From contig OY986438.1 in assembly GCA_963920525.1 (NCBI GenBank), positions 130,664,920 to 130,728,919 of the forward strand: a stretch of DNA of 64,000 bases, written 5' to 3'. Of this stretch, positions 43,136 through 53,589 are shown one piece after another. Position numbers and translations under genes: made by a program. The DNA comes from Dichetophora obliterata. Lineage: Eukaryota > Arthropoda > Insecta > Diptera > Sciomyzidae. Position 1 is the first letter of the stretch. Each line of letters starts with the position of its first letter. The notes under the pieces are model-generated. The model was not told the DNA's origin. It was given only the letters and a program-made list of their open reading frames with translations, and ran no database searches.

Positions 43136-43160
<25 letters not shown>
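41905..43160 (+). mobile_element. 5'-truncated LINE tail
   Basis: Begins in the reverse transcriptase just before motif B and runs through the C-terminus. It ends in an AAATAAATAAATAAAAAATAA-type tail at about 43130-43170. Same family as 25620-28030, judged by the shared 'MHAYADD...LSRR/P...EDL' region and C-terminal wording. Confidence 0.7.
41910..42811 (+). pseudogene. LINE reverse transcriptase 3' half (decayed)
   Basis: SGVPQGSILGPLLFSVFIND (motif B, 41922 onward), then MHAYADDIKFRLS (motif C), then NGLQLNALKSY in one frame to 42185. It then has several frameshifts; later pieces include SLGFHISSTLTCTDHVNS (42250-42305) and a C-terminal block with RLFFNNTIRLWNSLP ending in a stop at 42811. 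No endonuclease. Confidence 0.7.
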
Positions 43161-43164
<4 letters not shown>

Positions 43165-43166
<2 letters not shown>

Positions 43167-43680
43167 ACAAAATTATTATAATAAAATCCAGTGTGAATCT
43201 CTCTCTTTTGTCTTACCTTTCACTTTTCTAAATTCTCAACTTTTAGTGTATTAGTTTTAAGCTTTGAATTGTGAAATTAAGGAACTCACTTGAAATCGAA
43301 CATCAACGCGTCTAGTTTATTTCTTTCGGAGGTAACCATAAAAGTGATTCTAACAAGTGCCCGATAATTAAAACATATAAGTAAAATAAGAACATTAAAC
43401 AATTTTACTAACAAAAAATCTGATTCGTAAGAATTAGACATCTTAGAGACATCTTAGACATCTTAAAGTTTTCTATATGACCTTGCTATATATTATGTTG
43501 ATTTACTATGATTTAAATACCAATTCTAAATATTTGATAATTTAAATCATTCTTTATTTAAAATACAAATTCTAGTTGTTTGATAGTTTAAAATCGTTTA
43601 TTTAGCTTTAGGTCAGGTTAGCACAATTAATTGCTCTAACGAACTTTTTCCAAAGAAACAACAACAACAACATTTTCAAT
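43165..43680. other. Unassigned AT-rich sequence
   Basis: Short 'agacatctta' reiterations at 43435-43470. No gene recognised. Confidence 0.4.
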
Positions 43681-43721
43681 ATGAAAAGGAAAACATCACT
43701 AGCTGATTTTATTGCAATATT

Positions 43722-44140
43722 AGCTGCGTTGTATTCGTTCTGGTTTAACCAGTGAACAAATAGATCGCATTTGTTAAAGCTTTCTAAGTTTTGCCTTAGA
43801 CCGTTTGGGGCATTGTCGCCAAATGATATGACCAAACGGCTGATTGCAAGACAATACCATTACTGCTTCTGACCGCTTGGGGCATTGTCGACGATGATAT
43901 GACTAAACAGCACAGATGTTTCTTTTGCCAGCATTGGGTGACTTAGAAGGGTTGTAAACCAAACTCTTACTTGCGAGTGCTGCCAAAAACTAAAACCAAT
44001 AGCGACATCTATAGAGCCGTAGCGAAAAAAAAATAGTTCAACGAGATGAACTAGCTACTGAGCAAGTTCATCTTTTTGTTAGTGTTCTGCATGTTATTTA
44101 GAATCTATTTGATTTAACCAGAACGAATAAAACACGCCTA
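43722..44140. repeat. Inverted repeat enclosing two hairpin repeats
   Basis: GTATTCGTTCTGGTTTAACC (43731-43750) is matched inverted at about 44112-44133. Between them two copies of a ~40-base unit (43801-43840 and 43873-43912) share TTGGGGCATTGTCG and 'gatatgac'. The first folds as CCGTTTGG/CCAAACGG. Possibly a degenerate MITE. Confidence 0.4.
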
Positions 44141-44204
44141 TTGATGCTAAACATTTTAGACATTAACGCAGCTTGTTATGTCAGCTTTTGACCATGGTTC
44201 CTTT

Positions 44205-44780
44205 TGAAACTAAACTAGTCAATCTTCGTTAGTTTTGTGAAATAATAAAATTACACATGGCCATATTTGAAGATGAATAACTAATAACTGTCCTATAAAT
44301 CCTGTTGAACATATCCATCTTGGAACAGACAAAACGTACAAGAAAATAGTGTTTGTGTGTCCTCAGATTTTGTAGACATATAGAAAACGTCGAGAATAAA
44401 TTTTTTTCTCTTAAGTTATAACTAGGCGTTTTATATTTTTTAGACTTGATCATTTTTAAATCTAAGGTTCTCAAGTTTAGAATGCAACAGTCAAAAAAAT
44501 AAATTCATGCCTTTCAATTCTGGTGGAGGTAACACATAAACAAACACATATACAACAACGATGGCTGAAAAGGGCTTGGTAAAAAATTTACATTATCTGT
44601 TATTTTTTTTTTTTCATTTTGATATATACTCTTTTGTTTCTAATGCGAGAAAAACTTCGAGCACATAACAAGAAAAACGAAGAAATAAACAGCAGAAAAT
44701 GTTTGAAAGAAAAAACATTATGAAAGCTCAAGAAAAACAAGGCAAAAAATAAAATCATAAATTTAACCTTTCATCATTCT
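44205..44780. other. Unassigned AT-rich sequence
   Basis: No recognisable feature. Confidence 0.4.
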
Positions 44781-44782
44781 TC

Positions 44783-45288
44783 ATGCATAATAATCAGTTT
44801 AACCTGCTGCTCCTTTGGGACATTTTGTTGTTGGCGCAGAGTACACGCGCCAAGTCTTCTTCGATTGGCTCTACTCCGCGGAGGAATGAAACAGTTGATT
44901 TCTTTTACTTGCTGCCAGCTTTTATTGTCGCCTTCTTTGTTTTTGTATACTTAATGCTTAGTATAGAGGAGGGAAAAAACTTTTTTTATAAATTCTCAAC
45001 GGATTGTTCCCACGTGGTTTGCGCGCGTAGTAACTTCAACGAACTTCCTGTTTTATTCCATTTTTTCCCCCTTACGTTGTGAGCTTCTTATTCTTGGTGT
45101 TGGATTCGAATGCTTTGACTTCTGACTTCCAACAAATTTGTGTTTTTGTGCTTTCTGGCGGATCATCCTTGCTAAGGTTGCGCAATTTGTCGCTATTTAA
45201 ACATGATTTTTCAAATATATCCTGCGTAGTAGTGCTTTCTTATCCTGCTTCGTTTTTGTTGTTTCATGACATAGCTGCTCTACCCTAA
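44783..45288 (+). other. GC-richer island with two unrecognised open frames
   Basis: This segment is visibly less AT-rich than its neighbours and has two consecutive plus-strand frames (44783-45082 and 45079-45288). The first contains a basic stretch (STRAKSSSIGSTPRRNE) and a hydrophobic segment (FFYLLPAFIVAFFVFVYLML) that could span a membrane. No domain is recognised, no intron or promoter evidence is seen, and no homologue is known to me. It could be a fragment of an unknown element. Confidence 0.15.
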
Positions 45289-45289
45289 T

Positions 45290-46265
45290 CTTAGTGTGCT
45301 TACAAAAGGGGAGCATAAAATATTATTGCAGAAAAGGTTCTTCGGATAAATCTTAAAATCACTGATAGGGTGCTTGGATTTCACAATAAATGATTACCTT
45401 TGCTTTTTGACCCTGAATAAAACAAAAGTTGTTGGATAAGATGATATTTTCTTTTTTTTTGGATTTATATTTATTGTCTAAGCGACTCTCTTGGTTGCAG
45501 AGCTATATTTTATCATTATTCTTTTTTTTACAACCTAAACAAATATTCTTCATTAAGTTAATGCTGATAATTTTGAAGAAACATTAGTCAATTTTTTTTT
45601 AGAAATTTAATTGAAATAATTCATTATTAGATTACATTTCAAAACAAGAAAAACATCAAAGTGATGATAAAACCTTTTTTCTGATATTAAAATTCGTGAT
45701 AGAAGCAAAAATTAAAAATATTAATTAAATTAAAAGCATTTTTGCATGAGATTTTCTTTTTTCAAAGACATATTTTTAGTATAAGTTAAAGGATCAAAGC
45801 ATAAAAATTAAGAATGTAAGCAATTATTTTGTTGTAATAAATAAATAGCTAAGAGCTTTTTATTTCTACTCAAAAAATTATGCAAATTTTACAGAAATAA
45901 AATATATTTCAGTAAAATGTAACTGATTTCTAGTTTGCTTATTCTCTTATATAAATGATCTTTTAATAGCTTTATGACGGTAATTATCCTTATTAGTTTT
46001 GTTTTGTTCTTATCTACTGCTATGTGAAATTTAAAGAATTTTATAAAAGCTCAAAAACATGTCAGCGCAAAGTGTTTAGAGTGCAATAATGTAGTGTCTT
46101 TAGTAGAGTGCTGTCTTTAGTGTTTTTTTGGTTTTAAGAACTTATTTTATTTACGTTTACTAACCGTTTACTAAAATTGTAATAAATATAAGAAATTTAT
46201 GTATTCGGCGTTGCATTAAATTATAGCTTGTGAATTTCAAAAACTACGATAAAAGTAATGGAACG
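45290..46265. other. Unassigned AT-rich sequence
   Basis: No recognisable gene or element boundary. Confidence 0.4.
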
Positions 46266-46269
46266 ACTA

Positions 46270-47084
46270 TTTGATTCGTTGACCTCACGATAAAAATAAA
46301 AAAAATATGACATCATCCGGACGCAGAAAATACCCTTATGCAACAAAAAGCGAAGATTTTTACACGGAACTATTACGTGCTAAGTATCGGTCTAGGATAA
46401 AAACTATTATACGCCAGTACAGGCAACTTTTATAACCTCCTCTCAAAAAGAAAAAAAAATTATGATGTTATTAAGTCGCTGACGGAATTTTAACTTTATC
46501 ACGGTAGGTGACTATATGCGCTACTGGAAATGATATAAAAGAAAAACGAAGAAAGGTTAAGCGGCCTTACGACAAAAATAAAAGAAAATGATGACGTCAT
46601 CAGGTAGAGGAAGTAACATCTTATGCAACAAAAATGCTATATCTGTGTCGTTAAAATTATTCTTATCTTTACTATCATATAAATGTGAAGTGTAAATTTA
46701 AAGTAACGACTTTACTCCAAAAGTACTGGGCCGATTTTTATGAAGATACAGATTTATTTAGGGATATTTTTCATTCAAAATTTTAATAATTAGTAAATAT
46801 AATTAAAGTATTAAGTTTTTAAAGAAATCATCCCAGTTTTCTTTTCACGTTGTTGTGTTGCGAGAGTTTCAATTAAATCCATGTTGCTCTTTTTTTATTT
46901 ATGCTCAGCTAGCACAGAGCAACAACAAAAAAAAAAATAAATGAGCTCGAGGCAAGGCGAAAAGTGAAATACATATAAATGCAGAGCTGCATTTATTTTA
47001 TCTATTTTTTATTTCTTTGACAGGTATTGAGATTGATTAAAACAACGTCCGTGGCAAAGCCGAGGAAAACAGTGGCCTGCTAGT
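46270..47084 (+). mobile_element. Possible Helitron-like element 3' portion
   Basis: A repeated block ('cgataaaaataaaa...tgacatcatc...tatgcaacaaaaa' at about 46285 and 'cgacaaaaataaaag...gacgtcatc...tatgcaacaaaaa' at about 46570) indicates a ~290-bp imperfect duplication. The segment ends 'gtggcaaagccgagg' and CTAG (47080-47083) followed by T, resembling Helitron 3' termini. The 5' end is unknown. Confidence 0.35.
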
Positions 47085-48540
47085 GTATTAATACAAATAA
47101 GCAATAAAAGCTTAAGTCGACTTAATATATAACTGTGTTTTTGATGTAGTCTTGTTCCACGCTTGACCTAAGCCAAAGTTATGAAACAAAAATAAATAGC
47201 CTTTCATATTCTTAAAAAAGTACCAAATCAATTTGAAGAGTTCAAATTCAACTCTTAAAAGCGCTCGCTGACACATTAAAAAGCGAATAAAGAATATAGC
47301 TCGTAAGGTCATTAATAAACAAAAAAGACAAAATTATGAACAGATACCATAGAAATTATCGATAAGTGTAGAGCAAGGATCTCTATATAAACCATTTGGC
47401 TTCGACCGATCAAGGACTTGCAAGCCAATATGACAAGGAAAAATGAAACCACGATATGCTAATAGACTCACACATAGACAAGTTTTAATGACTATATAAC
47501 ATTAAGCAAGCTTTAAACAACAAAACGTAATTCATAATGTTATTTCTATCTTACGCAACGTTGTTAAAGAGCTGTGTAGCTTTAACGTCAAAAACTGCTT
47601 TTAAGGACTGGGTAAGTCCATTATTCTTCAATTTATTTTAACAATATTCTACCAAGTGCAAAAATCGTGCAATTTTTTTTTTATTTTACCGAAACAATTT
47701 AAACTTTAATTTCAGTTACTGAAAAATATTGTGCGTTTTTATTTATTTATATACACAGAACTTTTTTTTTGTAAAATTTTTCTTTTGCATTTTCTTAAAG
47801 TTCAAGTCTCAAGAATATGTGGTTAAAATTTATAGTCGATATCTTAAAAAATAACAAAGTTATAGCCTAGTGAGTGAACCGCTTTCGAGAACTTCGAAAG
47901 AGATTTATTAGTTTTAAAATTTTCAAACGCGTTTTTCTGGAAACCATGTTTTCAAAGTCGGTGACCAAAATTTCTCGAAACTCAGTGAATCGATCGTTTT
48001 GATTATTTTTTAGGCTTATTTTATACGTAATAATCTTGTACTTGTAGTAGGATTTTTTTATCGTTGCTTCGTTCATTAGTTATAGGAAAATAATAACGAA
48101 TTTTTGGTAGAAAATCGTTACTTTACGTTCGGAAGTCAGCCATTTTGTCATAAATCGATATTTTCAAAATCGGCTATGACAAGTACTAGTTTTAAATATT
48201 TTGTTTAATATTTTTTTATTTCAGATGAATTTCGCAAGAGCAATCTTGGTCACCGCTTTTCACCTTTTTTTTTACAGCGCTACCTTAAAATTAAATTTTT
48301 TTTATAAAATAAATTGAACATACTCTTGAATGTGTATATTTTTAGGTGCAAAAACCTACATCAAAAAACATCACCTAAGGTTTCCTTAAAAAAATTCACA
48401 AACTAGAATTTGTATTTAAAATCAAGAGTGATTTAAACTATCAAACATTTAAAATTTGTATTTAAATCATAGAAAATTAACACAACATGACCTTTGTTTT
48501 CGTATTCTGGGTGTGTATTCTCCCTAAAGGAACGCATTTA
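47085..48540. other. Unassigned AT-rich sequence
   Basis: No recognisable coding or RNA feature. The short frames lack domains. Confidence 0.4.
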
Positions 48541-48547
48541 AAGTGTG

Positions 48548-48678
48548 TAGGGATGTCTGAAAAACATCGACGCATCGAAAATATCGATGTTATCGATGTT
48601 GCTTCGATGCATCGAAAATTATCCACTCGATGTATAAATAGTCGATGCATCGATGTTTTTTGAAAACTAACATCTCTA
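48548..48678. repeat. Inverted repeat rich in ATCGATG
   Basis: TAGGGATGT near 48548 and ACATCTCTA ending 48678 are inverted with one mismatch. Inside are many AACATCGA/TCGATGTT and GCATCGA copies in both orientations. The ends resemble hAT termini, but the 8-bp flanks do not match. Further ATCGATG blocks occur at about 48980-49040. Confidence 0.5.
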
Positions 48679-49147
48679 GTACCCTGCTAATTCATTTTTT
48701 TAATTGTGAAAACAAAAGGAATGAGAAGTGAGTTTGACCAAAAAATGGATATGGCTTCAAAAAGTGTGGCTTGGAAGTTTTTTGGGAAACAGTGAAAAAA
48801 ACGCGAATGGTAATTTGTGCAAAAAGAATATAAAGAGTGCCAGAAAAACGTCAAACTCTATGGTTTTACGAATAAGTTTTTGACTTGATTCACAGCCCTT
48901 TAGGAACATTATTAGCTCAGTTATAGTAAATAATTTTAAATTCGTTAAAATTTTGAACAACAATGTCTGCCCTCTGATGAATCGAAAAATATCGACGCAC
49001 ATTTCCATTCATCAAATCAAAGAAAAACATCGATGTATTTTCTTCTCTAAACTAAGATTTCCCTAAAAGTTGTGAATTTAAACTATGGTTTCTGGGTGGT
49101 GGAGGCTATGCATGCTCAATTCTTCTACTCATACCATTATTGAATCC
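48679..49147. other. Unassigned sequence
   Basis: No gene seen. The 83-residue minus-strand frame lacks a recognisable domain. Confidence 0.4.
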
Positions 49148-49149
49148 TA

Positions 49150-49597
49150 CACTCAAAAAATGTATTTGTAAAATAGCTACGAATGACATTCGTCGGAAAA
49201 ATATTCGTAAATTCTACGACTATTCGTAAAATACATCGCACAAAGCATTTGTATCGTGATCTCTTTACGAATTCATTCGTGAAATGCTTCTTATACCTGT
49301 GATAGTATCTACGAATTTATTCGTTTCATATAGTAATGATATTCGTTAACAAAAATGAAACAATTAATATGAGTGCGTTGTACGAATTATTGTGTGCATA
49401 TATGTATATATTAAAATTCGTCAATTTCTCGTACGAATGAAAAAATGTTTTTGTACGAATATGCATAAAATATTCACAATATGTAGTCATCTACGTCGAT
49501 TGTACGAATCCTGTCTGTACGTGGCTGAAAACTACGAATAAAATTCGTAGAATGAACGCCGTTGTTAGTAATATTTTCATACAAATATTTTTGAGTG
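49150..49597. mobile_element. Motif-array MITE, ACGAAT type (copy A)
   Basis: Ends CACTCAAAAAATGTATTTGTA and the inverse (CACTCAAAAATATTTGTA) match. The left flank is TA and the right flank TC, a probable mutated TA duplication. In about 450 bases I count ACGAAT 8 times and its complement ATTCGT 8 times, spread over the whole element. No coding capacity. Confidence 0.7.
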
Positions 49598-49669
49598 TCT
49601 GGTTCTGATAGCCTCTAATCTTTAAAATGTGTGTTTCTACGCTGGCTCGGCTTTTGCGCAACCTGTCCA

Positions 49670-51350
49670 ACATTTAATACAAAACAGGAGTATTTCCATC
49701 TTATTGGAAGGTCGCCGGTGTCCAGCTGGTATCTGCCATGAGTCCTGCAAACTACTCACCAACTGCGATATACTCAACGCTCTTTAAAGTTGCGGAAAGC
49801 GGAATAAACTTAAATTTTTTTAAATATCTGGAGCACAACGAACGGATCAGTGATCGTCAAAATGGTTTCTGTAGGGCCTGCTCTACTGGTGTCTTAATGA
49901 CGTTACTAACAGAGAAATGAAACCAATGCGTTCACTTTTTTGGCGAGAGCAGGGTTGTTGTTCTGGATATTTCAAAAGCGTTTGACCGATCTTGGAGTAA
50001 AGCGCTCGTATCGAAACTTATTGCATATGGTTTTGGTGGTAGCTTTATTTGATGGATCACGTGTTTTCTCAAGGACAGAACGATTCGTGTCGTAGTTGAC
50101 GGTATTTCATTCGAAAAGCACGCCATCAACAAGGGGGTACTGCAGGCTTCAATTCAATCGCCAACATTGTTTCTGGTTATTATCAACGACCTTCTGACAC
50201 ATAACCCAATACATTCGTTTGCGGGCGAAAGCAGCATTTGTCATTCATATTCATTTAAAAAACGAATGCACTTTGTGGAGATCGAAAGAAAGCACAAAAC
50301 ATGGATGACACACTCTTTAATGATCTACAAAAAAATCTTCGATTGGAGTTTTGCTAGTAGAGTAGAGGTCAATGCAAGCAAGACCCACTGCTGCCTGTTA
50401 ACCCACAAGCAGATAGACTGCACCCTAGCCCCTCTCATTATGAATGGAGTGGATTTTGTAAAATCAGCCGCTCTTGACGTTTTGGGCATATCGATTAAAT
50501 CTGATGAAATCTTAAACCCTTTGAACGAATTTATCGTATGTGCTAAAAAACAAATTTTACAGGACCGATTTTCTTCTACTTTTCTGTGCTTAGCTGGTAA
50601 CATCAAAACCAAATTATGCATGCGTTTAGATAATTAACTAATTAACTATAAGGATTTCAGCTACAATATCTTACCAGGTGATGCGTTGGGAAGTGCAAAA
50701 CCAATTTGTATCAAAAAGTCAGTTTCGAAAAAATGGCTCATATGATACTTTCGCTCTAACGGGTCGATATCTTCTACATGTCGGAAGAACCGGCCGAGTG
50801 CCTTAGTTTTTTAAAACAGTGCAAAAAATATTTCACTCCAGCTGAACTTCGCATGATCGACACCTCATATATAAGCCCGAAAATGGAGTACAATATGCAC
50901 ATTTGGGCAGAAGCTTCAAGATCTTATTTGAAGCTGCTGCTGATCCTAAAGAGGATCAAATATTTGCATCCCTTTTTATTTATATCGCACTACGTTGAAT
51001 TCGGTGCAGGGGCTTCAAGATCTTATTTGAAGCTGCTGCTGATCCTAAAGAGGATCAAATATTTGCATCCCTTTTTATTTATATCGCACTACGTTGAATT
51101 CGGTGCAGCAGCTTCAAATAAGATCTTGAAGCCCCTGCACCGAATTCAACGTAGTGCGATATAAATAAAAAGGGATGCAAATATTTGATCCTCTTTAGGT
51201 ACTCCTATGCAAAGTGTTCAAGGGAGATAGATGGCCTGACGCTACCAGTCCGTGTGTTTTCCAGGTCCACTCGAATAACTGTCCAAGGGATGTCCTTACC
51301 AATCAATGCCTTAATGCCAAACAGAACCTTGCATTACCGTGATAATTTGT
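49670..51350 (+). pseudogene. CR1-like LINE reverse transcriptase (decayed)
   Basis: Plus-strand pieces in order: FPSYWKVAGVQLVSAMSPAN and FKVAESGINLNFFKYLEHNE, then RISDRQNGFCRACSTGVLMT, VVVLDISKAFDRSWSKALV (motif A, about 49955-50010), GVLQASIQSPTLFLVIINDL (degraded motif B), FAGESSICHSY (motif C lost), and ASRVEVNASKTHCCLLTH. A later frame (50778-51164) includes the CKKYFTPAELRMIDTSYISP region and is spoiled by a local rearrangement. Stops and frameshifts occur throughout. Sequence character fits CR1-type LINEs; no endonuclease or 3' tail located. Confidence 0.6.
50913..51200. repeat. 99-bp direct duplication plus inverted copy
   Basis: A 99-base segment beginning GCTTCAAGATCTTATTTGAA occurs at 50913-51011 and 51012-51110. 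It is followed by an inverse copy at about 51111-51200 that matches 50945-51034 reverse-complemented. All copies look identical. The inverse copy is the one in the LINE's reading sense (ILKPLHRIQRSAI), so the two direct copies are the inserted, inverted ones. Confidence 0.85.
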
Positions 51351-51356
51351 GTTTTT

Positions 51357-51535
51357 AGTTAGTCGCACGGTTAAGATGTCTCCCTGCGAGCGTGTTTCCT
51401 ATCAGTTTTGAGCTGTGCGAATTTAAAACAAATCTTTAACGACACTACTCCATCTATTCACCCTCCAAATAACTATAACCATCTTTCGAATCAACACAAT
51501 GTTCACACATTTATAGGAGGCATCCCATGAGAGTT
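51357..51535 (+). repeat. tRNA-like SINE candidate
   Basis: Begins with a tRNA-like AGTCGCACGGTTAAGATGTC (A-box character as in Ser/Leu tRNAs). About 120 bases later it shares TCGAATCAACACAATG and 'cacatttatagg' with 23820-23850. No good B box or target duplication. Confidence 0.35.
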
Positions 51536-52265
51536 TCTTCAGTCTAAAAAAAAAATAAGTCCCAACGAATTTGACACAAAAATCACTGCCCAATGCGATT
51601 ATGGATTAACTCCCAAAGAATTTTAACTTTTTACGTAATTTTCGCTTAGCAGTTATTTAAAAATAAAAATGAAATAACTTCGAAAAAATTTCAGTTGGGA
51701 CCTATTGTATTATTCTTGGGCCTTTGGAGTTTTTGTTTTTGTTGTTTTTAAGGGTTTTCGAGAGTTTTTCGAAAAACAAAATACACGTTTTAAATTTTTT
51801 TTTTTTTTTTTTTATTTTAGACCAAATTTTTTTACATTATTAAAGTAAAACTATTAAAGATTGATCTCTGACCTTTTGATTCAAAAATATTCTTTGATGA
51901 GATAGAAAACTGCAAGCTGCAAAAGGCCTTAAAGTTGTGGTCAGCAAGATAACTGGAGACTGGTTCATCTAAAAAAAAAATCGGTTTAGTAAAGAGTTCT
52001 TGGGGGTTTGATCGTTGAATTTGTATCTTTTTTTCAAAAAAACTCCCTTAAGTTAGTTCATACAAACTAGAATGTCAAAGTTGGTGAAGCATCTACGGCT
52101 TTTGCTTAAATTTATATTTCAGTTAATGCTTGTGTCTTGCAAACAATTTCCAAACTTTTTCTAACATAAATAGAATCGCAGCAGTGTGCAAACCACTTTA
52201 CACATTACATGATTTTGCTTCCTGTCGAGTTTTATTAAAATGTATAAAAAAAGTTATTTCTTTTT
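51536..52265. other. Unassigned AT-rich sequence
   Basis: Contains a 20-base T run near 51800. No gene recognised. Confidence 0.4.
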
Positions 52266-52378
52266 GTTGGCGGCCTTGATAGCCTTGATAGCATGCTTGC
52301 CTGTCACTCAGGGGTTCCGGGTTCGAATCCTGGCCGTGCCATGGTCCTCCGCTATAAAGGTTATAGTCCTTATTTCTA

Positions 52379-53318
52379 CACTCAAAAAATGTTTTAGTAA
52401 AATATCTATGAATGATATTAGTTAACAAAATATTCGTACATTCTACAAATTTTCGTACAATATACAAAGTAATTTTATTGTGATATCTTTACGAATTCAT
52501 TCGTAACATTTTTCTAATACCTGATGTAGTGTCTACGAATATAATGTTTAATATACTAATGATATGCGTAAACAAAAATAAATCAATTCATGTAAGTGCA
52601 TTGTACGAATGATTGTGTACATATAAATAATAATATTCGTAAATTTCTCGTACGAATAACTTCGTAATTTCTTTCATTACATACGTAGTATTTAGTAATG
52701 CTTTTGTACTATTTACGAATGAAAAATAATATTAGTAGAAACAATTCATTCGTAGGCTGACCGTACGAATTATTAGTAGAATGTACAAATTATTAGTAGA
52801 GTTTTCAAAATTGAAAACCGAAGTCGTTCAGCCTTGTTTGTCGAACATCTTCAGAACATAAGGAACTGTATGATTGTAAAGTGACTGTGACTAAAGTGAT
52901 TGTAGGCTACTGGTAGAGTGCGTGGCCCGTAAGCTAAAGAGCCGAGGTTCAAACCCCAGATGAGACATATTTTTTTTTTACAGGTTTGTTGAACAACTAA
53001 ATAATATAAGGATCTGTATCATTGTAAAGTGGCTGTAGCCTACTGGTAGAGTGCATGGCTCATAAGTTAAAGAGCCGAGGTTCAAACCCCAGCTCAGACA
53101 GAATATTTTTTTTCGTTATAAGACATTATGATCATTCGTAAATGTAACAAATGTATTCGTACAATATACATTTTTTTTTAAGAATACGAATAAAATATCC
53201 GTAATATGTACTAATATATTTTGATTCTATGAATCCTATTTGTGGCTGAAAACTACGAATAAAATTTGTAAAATGGACGCAGTTATTAGTAATATTTACA
53301 CACAAATATTTTTGAGTG
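52379..53318. mobile_element. Motif-array MITE, ACGAAT type (copy B)
   Basis: Ends CACTCAAAAAAT and ATATTTTTGAGTG are inverted, flanked by TA on both sides (52377-52378, 53319-53320). Comparison with the intact SINE copy at 22954 confirms the insertion. ACGAAT (8) and ATTCGT (6) recur outside a tandem tRNA-like insert at 52861-53100. Closely related to copy A. Confidence 0.75.
52861..53100 (+). repeat. Tandem tRNA-Met-like SINE units inside MITE
   Basis: Two ~95-base units (52861-52967 and 53009-53100) each have 'TACTGGTAGAGTGC' (A-box-like) and a perfect B box GGTTCAAACCC about 35 bases later. The second has CTCATAA in the anticodon-loop position, as in elongator tRNA-Met (anticodon CAT). 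The first has CCCGTAA there. Stem pairing is incomplete, so these are derived repeats, not functional tRNAs. Confidence 0.6.
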
Positions 53319-53589
53319 TAACCAAAGGAACACATCAATTTACGACGAAAAGTTGTAGTTGGTGGTGGTAAGAAAAGTTTGTGGAGAGGGACGCTTAGTA
53401 ACTTGATTTTAATAAGGTCAAGGCATAACACTTGCTTTAAATTTAATACCACTTGTTTCTACATCTTCTGTCACATTAAGAATATCCTACACAAAAGTTT
53501 CACTTGATTACTCCCTTCTTCCATTCTGTGGTATCACAATGGACCAATAATATAAAGACCTACCGCCACCTTAACCTAAGCTAACCGTT

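Larger units (their letters stand above)
52272..53586 (+). mobile_element. Second copy of the tRNA-headed SINE, interrupted
   Basis: The head (52272-52345, with a perfect B box GGTTCGAATCC) and the short following part match 22954-23040. The body resumes at 53321 (ACGACGAAAAGTTGTAGTTG and onward) and ends CTAAGCTAACC. Between them lies a MITE (52379-53318) flanked by TA. A SINE target duplication was not resolved here. Confidence 0.8.

Noticed and set aside
44783..45288. Host membrane-protein gene
   Set aside because: No domain, splice or promoter support. Listed only as a low-confidence island of higher GC.
52261..52345. Functional tRNA gene with a perfect B box
   Set aside because: The body and position match the SINE family; the D-arm region is internally duplicated ('ccttgatag' twice).
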